This document shows positions 23,711 to 36,218 of a DNA stretch of 64,000 nt, piece by piece (the first letter of the stretch is position 1; the number at the start of each line of letters is the position of its first letter). Under the pieces are notes generated by a model. It had not been told where the DNA came from. It made no database searches and was given only the letters and a program-made list of their open reading frames with translations. The position numbers and the translations under genes were made by a program. The stretch is taken from contig NC_081409.1 in NCBI RefSeq assembly GCF_030272615.1, positions 240,337,832-240,401,831 on the forward strand. The letters run 5' to 3'. The DNA is from Cryptomeria japonica (lineage: Eukaryota; Streptophyta; Pinopsida; Cupressales; Cupressaceae).

Positions 23711-26700
23711 ATGGCATCTTCATCTTCTGTTCCTGAATTCGTAGAAAACGCTACCATAGTGGAAAACATTAAGCGACCTAGAATGTTTTCAAGATCATTC
23801 CTAAGATAGAAAAACATGATGATTCTATTGGTGCATTTTCCAAAATCCCGAAGGGAGTCACATTCACTAAAGACCCTAGGGCATACATACATTGCAACAT
23901 AGAAAGTTTAGGTTTTGAAGATTTGATGAACATGTACATGAATGTGATTACTGACAAGGATGGGATAGTGAAACTAGAACATAAGGTAGTTGAGGATTTA
24001 GGTTTCATAGACATCCTCCATATGCCAAAATTCTCAGATGAAGCCGTCTGATATGTCCTTAGCAGGGTTCACAAAGAATTTATGTGGTTGGACTCAATAT
24101 TTAAGATTACCAAGGAAGCTATTAGAGATGTTATTGATTTACCCTCCACCGATACTAGACCTGACAAGAAGAAGAAAATCCCTAACAGGGAAGTTATGAG
24201 CTTAATCGGCGCTACATATGACAACTGGTCACTTAGGGTTAATGACCTAAAGGATAAAAATGTTAAATTTGCTAGCATGATAATTGGATATAAAGTTGGT
24301 CACACAAATAGGTTGAATTTTGTGTCAAGTTCATGCATTCACAGTGCACATGAGATGATTATAAACAAAGCAAAAATTGATATTTGTGAATGGTTGAAGG
24401 ATGAGTTGCTAGAAATTTTGGATAAGATAAAAGGTGACAAGAAAGGAACATTCAAATTTGGAAATTTGTTAGTATGTTTAATGCTTTACTTTTCAAAAGA
24501 GATCCTCGACATAGGTCATAAGGATTTTTCCTATGATATTTCTGTTGGAAAACAAATAAAGGAGAAAATCACCGGTATGGGAGCTAACAGTGATGAGTTG
24601 GTTAAAAACTACTTCAAGAATTTCCAAACCAGAATGAAACAGAGAGAAAGGATTTCCCAAAGCATTGTAGATAAATATGATAAACAAATATACTTTGTAA
24701 TAAAGAGAGATGAAATCTAAATGGAAGTAGTTACACCCATAACTATATGGATCACTACAATGGGATATGAGGTGGACTCTCACATCTTGGACTCATATGC
24801 AAAAATACTCCTAGATGCACCACTAGAGCCAACAGAGGAAATATTTGGCAATGCTAAAACCATTTAGAGTGGTGTAGCTATGATGAAGGAGAGGAAGAAA
24901 AGGGATAAGTTCATGAAAGATGCTTCAAAAATGGCAAAAGATGTTACATAAGGGTTAATGAATCTTAGTGGTATGGCTGCTAGTGTGAAAGAAAGCCAGT
25001 CAGAACAAATACTGGTAGCTCATGTTTCCTCGGTTGTTACTTCTTCTGAGACAGAAAGTGATAAAGATGTTGAATTTAAGAGAGTTGAAAGAAAGAAAAG
25101 AAAACCTTCACTGACACCTGCTCCATCTCCAAAGAAGTCAAGGACACAAACAAAGAAGCAACAGGCTGTAAGAGAGCCTAGTGATCTGAAGAAGAAGGTA
25201 ACCCCAAAGAAGAAACAAGAACCTAAGGCACCGAATACCCTTACACCGAAGGAATTGATAAATGAAATTACACAAGAAGGTAACCATAGTAATGTAAACA
25301 AACTTTATCATTCTTTCAAGGAATCAGATAAAAACACTATAGAGGAAAGTATTTTTCTTGCACCTTGAGGTTGTAGATGATCTGCCTAATGATTTGTATT
25401 TGAGGTTAGAAGCTAAAAGAATGTCGGTAATCGAACTAGATAAGAAATTAAAAGTTGAAGCATTGTTGGCGGTTCACCCAGTCAATTCTCGGCAGGAAAT
25501 TGATGAATTGATTGCAGAAGCCAACCGGTTAATTTTTGTAAGTGGTCACTGACAGGTTAGGCTTATGGCATGCCGAGTGAAAGAAATAGCAGAAGAAACA
25601 ACAGACAAATGGGATATATTTTTTGTGGAAAGAGAAAAGAAAGAAGAAAAAGATAGACAAAAAATGGATGTCTTTTGCAAAGGTATATCAGAAGGATAAA
25701 GATAAAGGTAAAATTGGTAGTGTACCTGATATAAAGATCAAGGATAACCTTCCTCCACCAGCACAAGACACCCCACCAATAACTACAGAGGCACCGGTAC
25801 AAACTGACAGTCAACCGAAAGAGAAGGTAGAGGAAATAACACAAGATAACACTAATCCAGAATCTAAAATTCTTTTTACCATGAATGTGGATACACAGGA
25901 CTTCAACATTGTCATGGATAAAGAGACTCTAGAGGTTAAGACAACTGATGGTACAAATATTGGAATCTCTGAGTCAGCGGTCAACACTGTTGACTCTCAA
26001 AACATTGAGAAACCAACTGAAGTTGAGAAACCAGATACCACCCCAGATGCTACTCAGTCTAACATTGAGAAACCGGTAGAAGCAGAAGCAGAGATAAAAG
26101 CACAAACTGAAACTGGAAAAGAACAAGAACAAAGTATAGCTGAACCTGCAGACAGCAAAGCAGAAAAAAAGAATGATAGTAAGGTTGAAAACAAAGTTGA
26201 AAGACAAAATGAGAAAAAGGAAGAAACAGTGGAAAAGGAAAAGGTCAAAGATGAAAGCAAGATAGTTGAAGTGATTAAGGAAATTGGGCAAGTATCAGAA
26301 GAAAAGAAAGTTATCACAGAGTCGGGACTTCCACCATGGATTTTAGGCCTACAAATGTAACAAATGTACTTTTGGATTCCATAAAGAGGATCACAGATTG
26401 CAATGCCTTAGCATTTAAGGCCATTGATGATACCTTACCTATTTTGAAAATGATTGCATCGACATGTAAGATAGATCATATTGATGGATCTTTACGTAAA
26501 TTAGACACATTGTCCAAATTCATTGCTTCAAATATTCTAACTATAGATAATATTAATGAAGAGATTGTTAAGAAAAGGGTAAATAAGGAGAAAAGTGAAT
26601 TCTTTGATAAGACTATCAAGGATTGTATTGAGCATATTGATTCCTTACTACTAGCACTTAATTCCACCATTTTGGAATATAAAGAATTGTACAAGGAAGC

Positions 26701-27106
26701 ATGCAAGCATCACAACCTAACAGAAGACATTGATGAGGAGATAAAAGAAGCACAAAAAGAGATTGATGATATAGCAGACAACATGATAGGTTCTTCGAAA
26801 CTTACCTCAGTTTTTGAGCAAGAAATGGCAGTTTTTGAAGAGAAGGCAAGGATAAGGATGAAGGCCCAAGAACTGAAAAACAAACTTGGTCCTAGATTGG
26901 ACAACTTGATAACTTAGTGGGTTGAGTTGTCCAAAGCAAAAATTCAAGGAGAAAGATCACCGGAACAACAGATGCATTATCTGACCGGTATGATCCAGCA
27001 GACTAAAACCACTATCTCTAACAACACTAAATTCATGCAGAGTCTAAATCTGATTTTGGCAGATATCTTTCAAATTGTACATAACCAGATACAAGCTATG
27101 AGGTAG
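23711..27106 (+). pseudogene. Element E ORF2: large protein of unknown function
   Basis: ATG at 23711 (M-A-S-S-S-S-V-P-E-F-V). About 1,100 codons remain, with frameshifts near 23790, 25350, 25600 and 26340 and stops including 24048 (TGA where element C has Trp). The N-terminal ~400 residues look globular: F-K-I-T-K-E-A-I-R-D-V-I-D-L-P-S, then K-F-G-N-L-L-V-C-L-M-L-Y-F and M-G-Y-E-V-D-S-H-I-L-D-S-Y-A. A Lys/Pro/Glu-rich low-complexity linker spans about 25020-26300. A helical, probably coiled-coil C-terminus (I-D-E-E-I-K-E-A-Q-K-E-I) ends at 27104. No polymerase, nuclease, protease or integrase signature is visible. The closest relative in the window is ORF2 of element C. Confidence 0.8.
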
Positions 27107-27151
27107 AATTTAAATTCTTTGATTCCTTTTGATATCCTTTGTCATTGATGT

Positions 27152-27162
27152 CAAAGGGGGAG
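27152..27162 (+). promoter_or_regulatory. Element E upstream PPT copy
   Basis: CAAAGGGGGAG preceded by GTCATTGATGT. It lies about 133 bp before the LTR-proximal PPT. Confidence 0.55.
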
Positions 27163-27283
27163 TAGTGGTGTGGAGAAAAATGTACAGAAGAGAGCATTTG
27201 CTCAGGGGGAGCACTCCTATTTTTGGACTTTATTTTTAGATAACACTTTTTTGGATTTTTCTCATGAGTGTTGCCATTAATGC

Positions 27284-27296
27284 CAAAGGGGGATAT
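27284..27296 (+). promoter_or_regulatory. Element E polypurine tract
   Basis: CAAAGGGGGATAT abuts TGTTGG of the 3' LTR and is preceded by GCCATTAATGC. Confidence 0.8.
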
Positions 27297-28162
27297 TGTT
27301 GGCATTCTACACTCAGATGAGAATAGTTGATGTTGTCATTGATGGTAACCAACTGGTATTATGGTTCATAGGTTACACCGACAACACAAACATCATCTAC
27401 AGACACCGACAGATACAACAAAGATTATTCTTACCGGCACCCAGTCTACACCGATAAAAGATCCTACTGGCACTCCGAGCCGACATGGAAATTATATTGT
27501 TTTGTATTGTAAATTATATTGTATAAGCCAGCATGATGTATTGTAAAGACTCATATATGTATGAGATCTTATAGGACATTTTGTAAGTATCTAGATGGAA
27601 TGTAATTAGGTAATGCAAGTAGAATATGAGAGCGAATATCTGTATATGCATTTTGATGAAATAATTTTGATGAGCAAATAAGAGCAGAGTAGAGCGACGA
27701 GAGGTTTATGGCAGAGGTATTTGACAGAGCTTAAACCGGTACTGAATCCAGCATTGCAGATGCTATTTTGAGCAGTACACTGTCATTGGATTTAATAATC
27801 CAATTTTGTAGTCAGTGTGACTCCTTTTGTGATTGAGCAGTGAGCTCTAGGTTGTTGGCCTTCCTTCATGTGTAGGCCCCTATTGTATCAGTAATATTTA
27901 TTCATATTGGCCAGTGAGTAAATATTGTGGGTCACAAATCCCACCGAGGTTTTTCCCCTGTCGGGTTTCCTCGCCAAAATATCCTATGTTATGGTGTGCA
28001 TTGATGATGTCTCTTTTGTTTCTCTTTATTGGTTTATTACTTGTTTACTGGTACATTAATTTTGGTTATAAAGTTGCAAACAAGTTTAAATCTTTGGTTA
28101 ACCAGTTAGACACTGATTCACCCCCCCTCTCCGTGTCTTTGGGACTAATCTAATATCTAACA
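27297..28162 (+). mobile_element. Element E 3' LTR, 866 bp
   Basis: TGTTGGCATTCT...ATATCTAACA, followed by the TSD ACCAT. Collinear with 21353-22225. Confidence 0.95.
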
Positions 28163-28167
28163 ACCAT

Positions 28168-29246
28168 CCAATGATATTGTTCCTCTTGCCTTAATCATGC
28201 ATGCTTTGTCATCTCCAAATCTAACCATACCACCATCAAATACTTGCAAAGATAATAACTTCCTTTTATCTCCAGTCATATCATGTGAACATCCACTGTC
28301 AATCACCCATTCATCCTTGTCTTCAATTTTAGCAACAAGGGCCTTCTCTTCAGGTATCAGATCATCTTCCTTGATATCCAAAAAAACTCATTCCTTTCCA
28401 TTGTCAGATTCACTAGCTGAATCTTGTGTCGATTCATCATTAGAATCAGTCACACCTTCCTCATCCGCATAGTAACATGATTTTTCTTTGTTTCTCATGT
28501 ACTTATGCTTGTTTTGATAATCATGGTTAGGCCTAAAATATCTTCTACCTCTTTCTTCAAATTTTAAATTCCTTTCAGGACATCTAGATGCAAAATGACC
28601 TATCTTATTACATGCAAAGCATTTAAAAGGTGATTTTCCTTCATACTTACTTCCTGTCAGTCCTTTAGGTACTCTTCTAGCAAATAAGGCTTCAATTTGC
28701 TCAAACTCTTCATCTTCTTTCTTCATATCCTCTAGTTACTTCACATATAAATATTTCCAATCACTCTTGCTGGTAGATGATGTAGATGCATGAAAAGTAG
28801 ATTTAGATTTTACAACTCCAGAAGGTCCAAATTCCTCAAGTTCAAAAGCAGATAACTTCCCAACCAAGGTATCCCTATTAATAGAGGTGTTTGCCATAGT
28901 TCTCAGTTAATTAATTGCAGTAGCCTTCATCTTATAAGCTGGTGGTAAATCTCTTAGTACTTTAGAAACTATTTAATCTTTGCTCAAAGATCCACCACAA
29001 CATTGATTTCCCAAAACAAACTCATTAACTCTCTCCATAAAAGAAGTAATCCTTTCATCTTCTTTCATCTTCAGGTTCTCATACCTCACCCGGTAACCAT
29101 CAAGTTTAGCAACTTTAACAGTAGGTTCACCTTCATTCAGAGTCTCCAATTTGTCTCATATAGCCTTTGCAGTTGATTTTTCAGTTAGTCTCATTATTTG
29201 CTGATCAAAAAGTGCACACAAAAGGGCTTCTCTAGCTCTACAATCA
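28168..29246 (-). pseudogene. gag-pol: Element A protease and gag C-terminal part
   Basis: Minus strand. Gag remnants (L-E-T-L-N-E-G-E-P-T-V-K-V-A-K-L, M-A-N-T-S-I-N-R-D-T-L-V-G-K-L) run from 29246 downwards. An intact CCHC knuckle C-F-A-C-N-K-I-G-H-F-A-S-R-C lies near 28580-28625. The retropepsin motif D-E-W-V-I-D-S-G-C-S-H-D-M-T-G at about 28265-28312 has its catalytic D-S-G intact. Stops break the gag part. The 5' portion of this gag is at 35944-36162, beyond element B. Confidence 0.9.
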
Positions 29247-29251
29247 TTCTT

Positions 29252-30309
29252 TGTTAGGTCCTCGGAAGGACAACTGAGAGGGGGGTGAATCAGTTGTGAA
29301 CCATTTGTCAATAAATTGTAATCCAAATGCAAGTTATTCCAATTTAAACTTAATGCCGGTAAACCAAACTTAAGTGTCGGTAAAACATATTAGCAGATAT
29401 AGCAATACTGGTATAACTTAATGCATAAAACATAAAGAGAAACAACATCCACAACACATAAAATAGATATTTTGACATGGAAACCTGGTAAGGGAAAAAC
29501 CATTGTAGGAAATCTTACCCACAATCAGATGATACTACTACAGATAGTATGTGTATACAAAATGGGGTCTTCACATGCAGAAAGGCCAACTGCCTAGAGC
29601 TCACTACTCAATCACAAATAGGAGTCACACTGACTACACAATTGGATGGTTAAATCCAATGATAATGTACTGCTCAAAATAGCATCTCCAGTAGTGGATT
29701 CAGTACCGGTTAATCTTTGAACATGAGTGTCAAAACACCTTCATAACCTTCCTTCAACCTTTGAATAATGTCTTTGTGATTCGCACAAGGATCTGCTTAA
29801 TTTCGCTCTTCAATATTCGAACACACTCATCATTATGATCTTCAATAAGACATTACAATCATTTATACAAAAACCTAAGACCAAATGAATAGGTCGGCTC
29901 ACTAAAGATATTAAAATTAAATCAATTACAAATAAGTCTTGATGTGATGCAACATGTTGGCTCAATGCATTTACCAATCAATAAACAATCTCCATAACGT
30001 GTCGTACTGATCTGGAATAGATAATCTGCCGGTAAAGGCAAATTTGTCAACCTGATTAGACCAATAAGAAAAACACCAAAACCAAAATTTCAATCCATGT
30101 CTTCGACATAACCACATGATCTCCAGATGATAACAAGTCATCATTATTGTCGGTGAACAATATAACCTGCTGGTGAGCACATACCGGTGACTGTGCATAA
30201 GTCACTAACCATATACCGGTGAACATAATGTAAACCTCCAAGAAGACAAGTGTTGACATCAATGACAAAACCAATGCAACACATGACAAAGTCATCCATA
30301 ATACCAACA
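29252..30309 (-). mobile_element. Element B 3' LTR, 1058 bp
   Basis: Minus-strand start TGTTGGTATTATGG beside the PPT; end GAGGACCTAACA. It contains the minus-strand TTCACCCCCCTCTCAGT block near the end. Confidence 0.93.
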
Positions 30310-30321
30310 ATCTCCCCCTTT
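30310..30321 (-). promoter_or_regulatory. Element B polypurine tract
   Basis: Plus-strand ATCTCCCCCTTT abuts the LTR. A second copy is at 30512-30523 (CTCCCCCTTTGA). Confidence 0.75.
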
Positions 30322-30659
30322 GGAATTGATGGCAACACTAGATGGAAAAACATCTAAGTGCCAAAAACAGTAAACCAATCAATCTCCCAAAGATAGATCA
30401 ATACAAAGTTTTGAAACAAAAACAAAAACAAAAATACATGTATCCAAAGAGTATATCTCTCCCTCAATAGATAATGTTTCCCTCAAGAAATAATGTTTTT
30501 CCATAGATATCTCTCCCCCTTTGACATCAAATGCCAAAGCAATTAAGAATTCAAACTTAACATTCAACCAACTTCTCCCCCTGAGAAGTAGCTCTCCTCC
30601 ATCAAAGCCGGAAAAAGATTTTTTTGTTTAGTCCCTGTCGGTTTGATGCCAATCTTCAA

Positions 30660-32491
30660 CATCTAAGTCTCTGTCAGTGGGGAAATTACCCCAAGTTTCT
30701 CTCTGAGATATTCAAAAGTTTCCTTAGGCAAAGGCTTTGTAAAGATATCTACAATTTTCTCTTTAGTATTCACATAGACCAATTTCACTCATTTGCTTCA
30801 ACATTCTCTTTCAAAAAATTATACTTAATAGAAACATGCTTTTTCTTAGAGTGAAATACTAGATTATTTGATATGTCAATTGATGTTGAGTTATCACAAT
30901 AAATGATTATTGGTTCTTTGCATTTTATCTTTATATCCTTCAACATTTGCTTGATCCATAATACCTGAGTAAAATTAGTTGTTGCTGCAACATATTCCGA
31001 TTCTGCTATTGATAATGATGTACAAGTTTGCTTCTTAGTTATCCATGAAATCAATCTACTACCAAGAAAGAATGCACCGCCACTGGTACTCTTTCTGTCA
31101 TCTACATCACCTGCCCAATTTGCATCAGTGTATGCACATAAATCAAAATTTTCATCTTTAGGATACAATAAACCAAGATTTGTTGTTCCTTGTAGGTACC
31201 AAAAAATCCTTTTAACTGTTGATTCATGATTTTCTTTAGGATTGCTCTGAAATCTTGAAACAATACATATTGCATTCATTATATCAAGTCTTGTTTGTGT
31301 TAAATACAGTAAACCTCAAATCATAGATTTGTACCTTATCGGATTAATAGGAGTTGAATCATCCTTCAATGTCAATTTATTAGTTGTAGTCATAGGAGTA
31401 CTTACCGGTTTGGAATTCTCTAAACCAAATTTCTTCAAAAGCTCCTTCAAGTACTTAGTTTGACATATGAGTATACCTTTATCTGTTTGTGAAATATGAA
31501 AACCTAAAAAGAATTTTATCTCTCCAATCATAGACATTTTAAATTCATTTTGCATCTGATTAGCAAAGTCCTTACACAATCCATCTTCACCTCCAAAAAT
31601 GATATCATCTACAAAGACTTCAATAACCAAAATATCATCATTGGTAACTTTGTAATACAAATTGTTGTCAACATTACTTTTTGTGTAACCAAGATTCAAA
31701 AGATATTTATCCAATCTAGCATACCAAGCTCTAGGAGCTTGCTTCAATCCATGTAAGGCTTTCCTTAACCTACAAACCATATCGTTATTACCTATTAAAG
31801 AAAATCCATCAGGCTATTCAATGTAAACTTCCTCCTTAAGATCTCCTTTCAGAAATGCACATTTTACATCCATTTGATCAACTTTATAGTGCTTATGAGC
31901 TGCAAATGCAAGAAATAGTCTAATTGCCTCAATTATGGCTATCGGTGCAAAGGTTTCATTATAATAAATTCCTTCTTTTTGTGAATAACCTTTACAAACT
32001 AATCTTGCTTTGTTTCTGATTACTTCTCCATCTTCATTAAGTTTATTCCTATATATCCATTTAATTTCAATTACATTTTTGTCTTTAGGCCGGGGAACCA
32101 ATGTCCAAGTATTATTCTTTTCAATTTGTTCTAATTCATCTTCCATTGCTTTTATCCAATTTTCATCCTTACATGCTTCAATAACAGATGTTGGTTCAAT
32201 TTGAGAAATTAAACATACCTCTTCATTTACTAGTCTTCCTCTAGTCATAACACCTTGATTCTTGTTTCCAATTATCTGATTCTTTGAGTGATTCAATCTT
32301 ACATACCTGGGTTTGTTCTGATTAACATTCATAGGTTGTTGTTCTTCAGTCACTATTGAGTTTTCTGATGATGCCAGTGTGACTGGGTCTTCATTCTGTA
32401 CTGGTGCAATCTGTGTCGGTTGATCTATAATCATTTCAACTGTCGGTTCAACAGATCTTGAATCTCCTCTAAAGTGTTTATCTATCTTCAC
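30660..32491 (-). pseudogene. pol: Element B reverse transcriptase and RNase H
   Basis: Minus strand, one frame from 32491 to 30785. The RT blocks are [20 protein letters not shown] and V-F-V-D-D-I-I-F-G-G. RNase H has Y-T-D-A-N-W-A-G-D-V, S-I-A-E-S-E-Y and Y-C-D-N-S-T-S, so the acidic residues are present. Stops: one after E-V-Y-I-E near 31812 (CAG to TAG) and a TGA near 31313 (M-I-G-G-L expected). A one-base shift near 30785 moves the C-terminus (D-I-F-T-K-P-L-P, L-G-V-I-S-P) out of frame. Confidence 0.93.
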
Positions 32492-33420
32492 ATTAGTACT
32501 CTCAATGATTTTCTATAACCTTTTATTATAACATCTATATGCCTTTCTTTTAGAAGAATAACCAAGAAATATTCCTTCATCAGTTCTAGGATCAAATTTG
32601 TCAATATACTCATCTCTTCTAATATAACATTTGCTTCCAAATATTCTAAAGTACTTAGGAGTAGGAATATGACCAAACCATAGTTCATAAGGGGTCTTAC
32701 CGGTTTCACTTTTGATGTCAACTCTGTTGAAAGTATAAACCGTTGTATTCACTGCTTCTCTCCAGTACACATGAGGTAGATTTGCTTCCATTAACATAGT
32801 TCTTGCTGCATCCAGAATAGTTTTGTTCTTTCTTTCCACAACTCCATTCTACTAGGGTGTCTGGGGTGCTGATAGTTGTCTTTTGATTCCATTCACTTCA
32901 CAAAATGCATTAAATTCTCTAGATGTAAATTCTCCTCCTTGATCTGATCTTAAACATTTGATTTTTTGCCGGTTTCATTCTCTACCATTGCCTTGAATAT
33001 CTTGAATCTTCCAAAAGCTTCTGATTTCTCTTTGAGAAAAGTAACCCAACACATTCTAAAATAATCATCAATTATTAGCATAAAGTATCTATCACCTTAT
33101 AGACTTCTTGTTCTTGTTGGACCACATAAATTAGTATGAATTAAATCAAGAATATTATTGGATTTCTCGGTAATGCTCTTAAATGTTGTTCTAACTTGCT
33201 TTCCCATTTGACATTTCTTACATACCGGATTATGAGGTTTCACAATCTTAGGTAAATCCCTTACTGCCTTAGTTGAATTGATTGTTACAATGCAATCAAA
33301 ATTCACATGACAAAGTCTTTTATCCCATAACCAACTTTCATCATTGTGTGCAATTAAACATGTCTTATCACTAGTATTCAAGTGAAAGATATTACCTTTA
33401 GTCTAATTATTGGTTGCAAT
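32492..33420 (-). pseudogene. pol: Element B integrase with pre-integrase zinc domain
   Basis: Minus strand. The zinc segment (33097-33381) has E-S-W-L-W-D-K-R-L-C-H-V-N-F and C-K-K-C-Q-M-G-K, and the core follows as L-D-L-I-H-T-N-L-C-G-P. The acidic residues are visible as L-I-I-D-D-Y, R-S-D-Q-G-G-E-F and N-G-V-V-E-R-K-N-K (the last near 32830). The middle part (about 32840-33096) has frameshifts and stops. The segment 32513-32839 (108 codons) is open and in frame with RT. Confidence 0.9.
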
Positions 33421-34798
33421 CTCCAATCCAGTTCTGTTTATGATTTTGCATTTTCCATTCTTGAACTGTAACTGAAATCATTTTTCAACTAACTGACCAA
33501 CACTCAAAAGATTATGCTTTAAACCTTCTACATAATAAACATTGTTAGTATTATGCTTACCATCCAAAGATATAGTGTCTTTTCCTTTGAATTGACAAGC
33601 TTTATCATCTGCAAACCTTACTAGACCTCCATGAATTTCTTGAAATGATAAGAATTTTCTTTTATCACCAATTATATGATGCGAGCATCCACTATCTATA
33701 ATCCATTCATCCTTTTCTTCAATTTTTGTTGCTAGTGCCTACTCTACCGGTTTGACAATAGGTGTCGGTTGATCTTCTTTTATTGCAACAAAAGCCCATC
33801 TTCTATCTGTTGGATCTTCATCTGCATAGTAACATGACTTATCTCTGTTTTACTTGAATCTATATCTCTAATATTCAGGGTTAGGCTTATATGATCTTTT
33901 TGCTTCCTCCCTTAGTCTTGCATGTCTATCAGGACATCTAGGTGCTATATGACCAACTTTATTGCAGTTAAAACATTTGAAAGGTGCTTTACCTTCATAC
34001 TTACTTCCTACTGGACCTTTAGGCATCTTCCTTGCAAATAGTGCTTCAAGTTCTTCAAGTTCTTCATTTTCTCTCCTCATATCTTCAAGTTCTTTTGCAT
34101 AAAGTGTTTTCCAATTTGTTTTGTCAGATGATGATGATGCTGATGATGATGATGCTTTGAAAGCTAAATCAGTTTTTATAGCAGCAACAAGACCAAACTC
34201 CTCAAGTTCAAATGCTGAAAGTTTTCCAACCAAAGTATCTCTAGAAACTGAAGTATTAGGCATTGTTCTCATTTCATTAATAGCAGTTACTTTCATTTTG
34301 TAAGCCAGTGGAAAAGCTCTTAAAAAATTAGACACAATTTCATATTCACTTAAGGATCCTCCACAACATTGTATTCCTAAAACAATTTCATTAACTATTT
34401 CCATAAATGCGAAGATTCTTTCATCTTCTTCCATTTTCAAATTTTCATACCTGACCCGGTAACATTCTAGTTTTGCAATTTTGACAGTGGTATCTCCTTC
34501 ATTCAGTGTCTCTAGCTTATCCCAAATAGATTTAGCAGTAGATCGGTGTGATAATCCCATGATTTGCTGATCTGATAATGTGCTCAAAAGTTTTTCTCTT
34601 TCTTTGCAATCATTGTCCATGTCCTTAGCCAATGTTGGTGGATGAGGTTGATTCGGAATAGAGCAACATAGCCATTCTTTGTAACATCCCATATATCTCT
34701 TCCAATGCAGTTCAAATGTTTTCCATTTTGATCTTCCATATTCCATAGTTTGTTTCATCAAGATTCAGATTGTCCTTCCTGAAAATATTTGTTGCCAT
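33421..34798 (-). pseudogene. gag-pol: Element B gag and protease
   Basis: The true start is probably the minus-strand ATG at 34798 (M-A-T-N-I-F-R-K-D). The reading frame then shifts twice within about 150 bases, so the first ~35 residues of the long ORF at 33868-34761 are out of frame. From I-P-N-Q-P-H-P-P onward the UBN2-type gag is continuous: L-S-D-Q-Q-I-M-G-L and a CCHC knuckle C-F-N-C-N-K-V-G-H-I-A-P-R-C. A Ser run comes from GATGATGCT-type triplets at 34126-34157. The retropepsin motif D-E-W-I-I-D-S-G-C-S-H-H (about 33680-33715) keeps D-S-G. Gag, protease and pre-integrase share one frame apart from stops. Confidence 0.92.
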
Positions 34799-34840
34799 AG
34801 GATCTCCTCAAGTTGTTAGGCTTCTGTAAAAGAGAACTCA

Positions 34841-34854
34841 GCACTGATGCCAAT
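34841..34854 (-). promoter_or_regulatory. Element B primer-binding site
   Basis: The minus strand reads AATTGGCATCAGTGC after the LTR, an initiator-tRNA-Met PBS with two changes. Confidence 0.75.
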
Positions 34855-35938
34855 TGTTAGGTCCCGGGAAGGACAATTGAGAGGGGGGGATGAATCAGTT
34901 GTGAACCAGTTGTCAATAAATTGTAATCCAAATGCAAGTTATTACAATTTAAACTTAATGATGGTAAACCAAACTTAAGTGCCGGTAAAAAAGATTAGCA
35001 GATATAGCATACCGATATAAATTAATGCATAAAACATAAAGAAAAACAACATCCACAACACATAACACAAAGATTTTGACGTGGAAACCCAGTAAGGGAA
35101 AAACCACGATGGGAAACCTTACCCACAATCAAATGATACAACTGCAGATAGTATGTGTATACAAAATGGGGTTTGCACATGCAGAAAGGCCAACTGCCTA
35201 GATCTCACTGCTCAATCACAAATAGGAGTCACAGTGACTACACAATTGGATGGTTAAATCCAATGATAATGTACTACTCAAAATAGCATCTCCAATGTTG
35301 GATTCAGTACCGGTTAAGCTCTGAACATGAGTGTCAAAATACCTTCATAACCTTCTTTCAACCTTCGAATAATGTTTTTGTGATTAGCACAAGGCTCTGC
35401 TTAATTTCTCTCTTTAATATTTGAACACACTCATCATTATGATCTTCAATAAAATCTTACAATCATTTATACAAAACCTAAGACCGAATGAATAGGTCGG
35501 CTCACTAAAGATATTACAATTAAATAAAAAACAATTAAGTCTTGATGTGATACAACATGTCGGCTCAATGCATTTACCAATCAATAAACAATCTCCATAA
35601 TGTGTTGTGCTGATCTAGAATAGATAACATGTATCAGTCCATAACCTAGACCTATTTGCTAGTAAAGGCAAATCTGTCAACCCGATTAGACCAATAAGAA
35701 AAACACCAAAACCAAACTTCCAATCCATGTCTTCGACATAACCACATGATCTCGAGATGATAACAAGTCATCATTGTTGCTGGTGAATAATATAACCTGC
35801 TGGTGAACACATACCAGTGATTGTGCATAAGTCACTAACCATATACCGGTGAACATAATGTAAACCTCCAAGAAGACAAGTGTTGACATCAATGACAAAC
35901 CAATGCAACACATGACAAAGTCATCCATAATACCAACA
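34855..35938 (-). mobile_element. Element B 5' LTR, 1084 bp
   Basis: Minus strand TGTTGGTATTATGG...GACCTAACA. Collinear with 29252-30309. Confidence 0.93.
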
Positions 35939-35943
35939 TTCTC

Positions 35944-36162
35944 AAGCTCCTTATCCAGGCCTGTCGAAGGAGGATTGCCAGATGCCAGATTAAAAGGTAT
36001 TACTCCTTTCTTAGTGATCTCCCAAATTTCTTTTCCAAGACATCTTAGATGATTCTCCATCTGAATCTTCTATACCCTATACTTTGTTCCATCAAGCCTA
36101 GGAATTTCTCTCTAGAAAATAGTTACAGATGTATTTGATGAACTTGAACTGTTAGATGCCAT
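35944..36162 (-). pseudogene. gag: Element A gag, N-terminal fragment
   Basis: Minus-strand ATG at 36162 (M-A-S-N-S-S-S-S-S), then R-L-D-G-T-K-Y and M-E-N-H-L-R-C-L-G-K-E-I-W-E-I-T-K-K-G-V, typical of the copia gag N-terminus. It is cut by element B after K-E-L-E and continues at 29246. A stop replaces the expected Trp before K-I-Q-M-E. Confidence 0.85.
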
Positions 36163-36204
36163 AGGATCTTCCTCAAGTGGTTAAGCTTCTGCAGAGAGTA
36201 CCAA

Positions 36205-36218
36205 GCTCTGATACCAAT
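36205..36218 (-). promoter_or_regulatory. Element A primer-binding site
   Basis: The minus strand reads AATTGGTATCAGAGC directly after the 5' LTR: an intact initiator-tRNA-Met PBS. Confidence 0.88.

Larger units (their letters stand above)
21353..28162 (+). mobile_element. Element E: RT-less two-ORF LTR retroelement, complete ends
   Basis: LTRs are 21353-22225 and 27297-28162, with a perfect TSD ACCAT (21348-21352 and 28163-28167), an intact initiator-tRNA-Met PBS and a PPT. The 5-kb interior holds ORF1 (coiled coil plus zinc knuckles) and ORF2 (large, unknown) and contains no protease, integrase, RT or RNase H motif. It is therefore non-autonomous by content. The LTRs differ by roughly 6% by eye over the first ~470 bp, mostly transitions. 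It inserted into element A between protease and pre-integrase. Element C has the same layout. Confidence 0.95.
29252..35938 (-). mobile_element. Element B: minus-strand Ty1/copia, full set of domains
   Basis: LTRs are 29252-30309 and 34855-35938 (1058 and 1084 bp, about 7% different by eye). The TSD is TTCTT (29247-29251) and TTCTC (35939-35943). On the minus strand it has PBS, gag, protease, pre-integrase, integrase, RT and RNase H in the Ty1/copia order and a PPT. It is the most complete copia element here and is broken by only a modest number of stops and frameshifts. It inserted into gag of element A in the same orientation. Confidence 0.95.

Noticed and set aside
25020-26317. Minus-strand Phe/Ser/Cys-rich ORFs
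   Set aside because: Shadows of the Lys/Glu-rich linker in ORF2 of element E.
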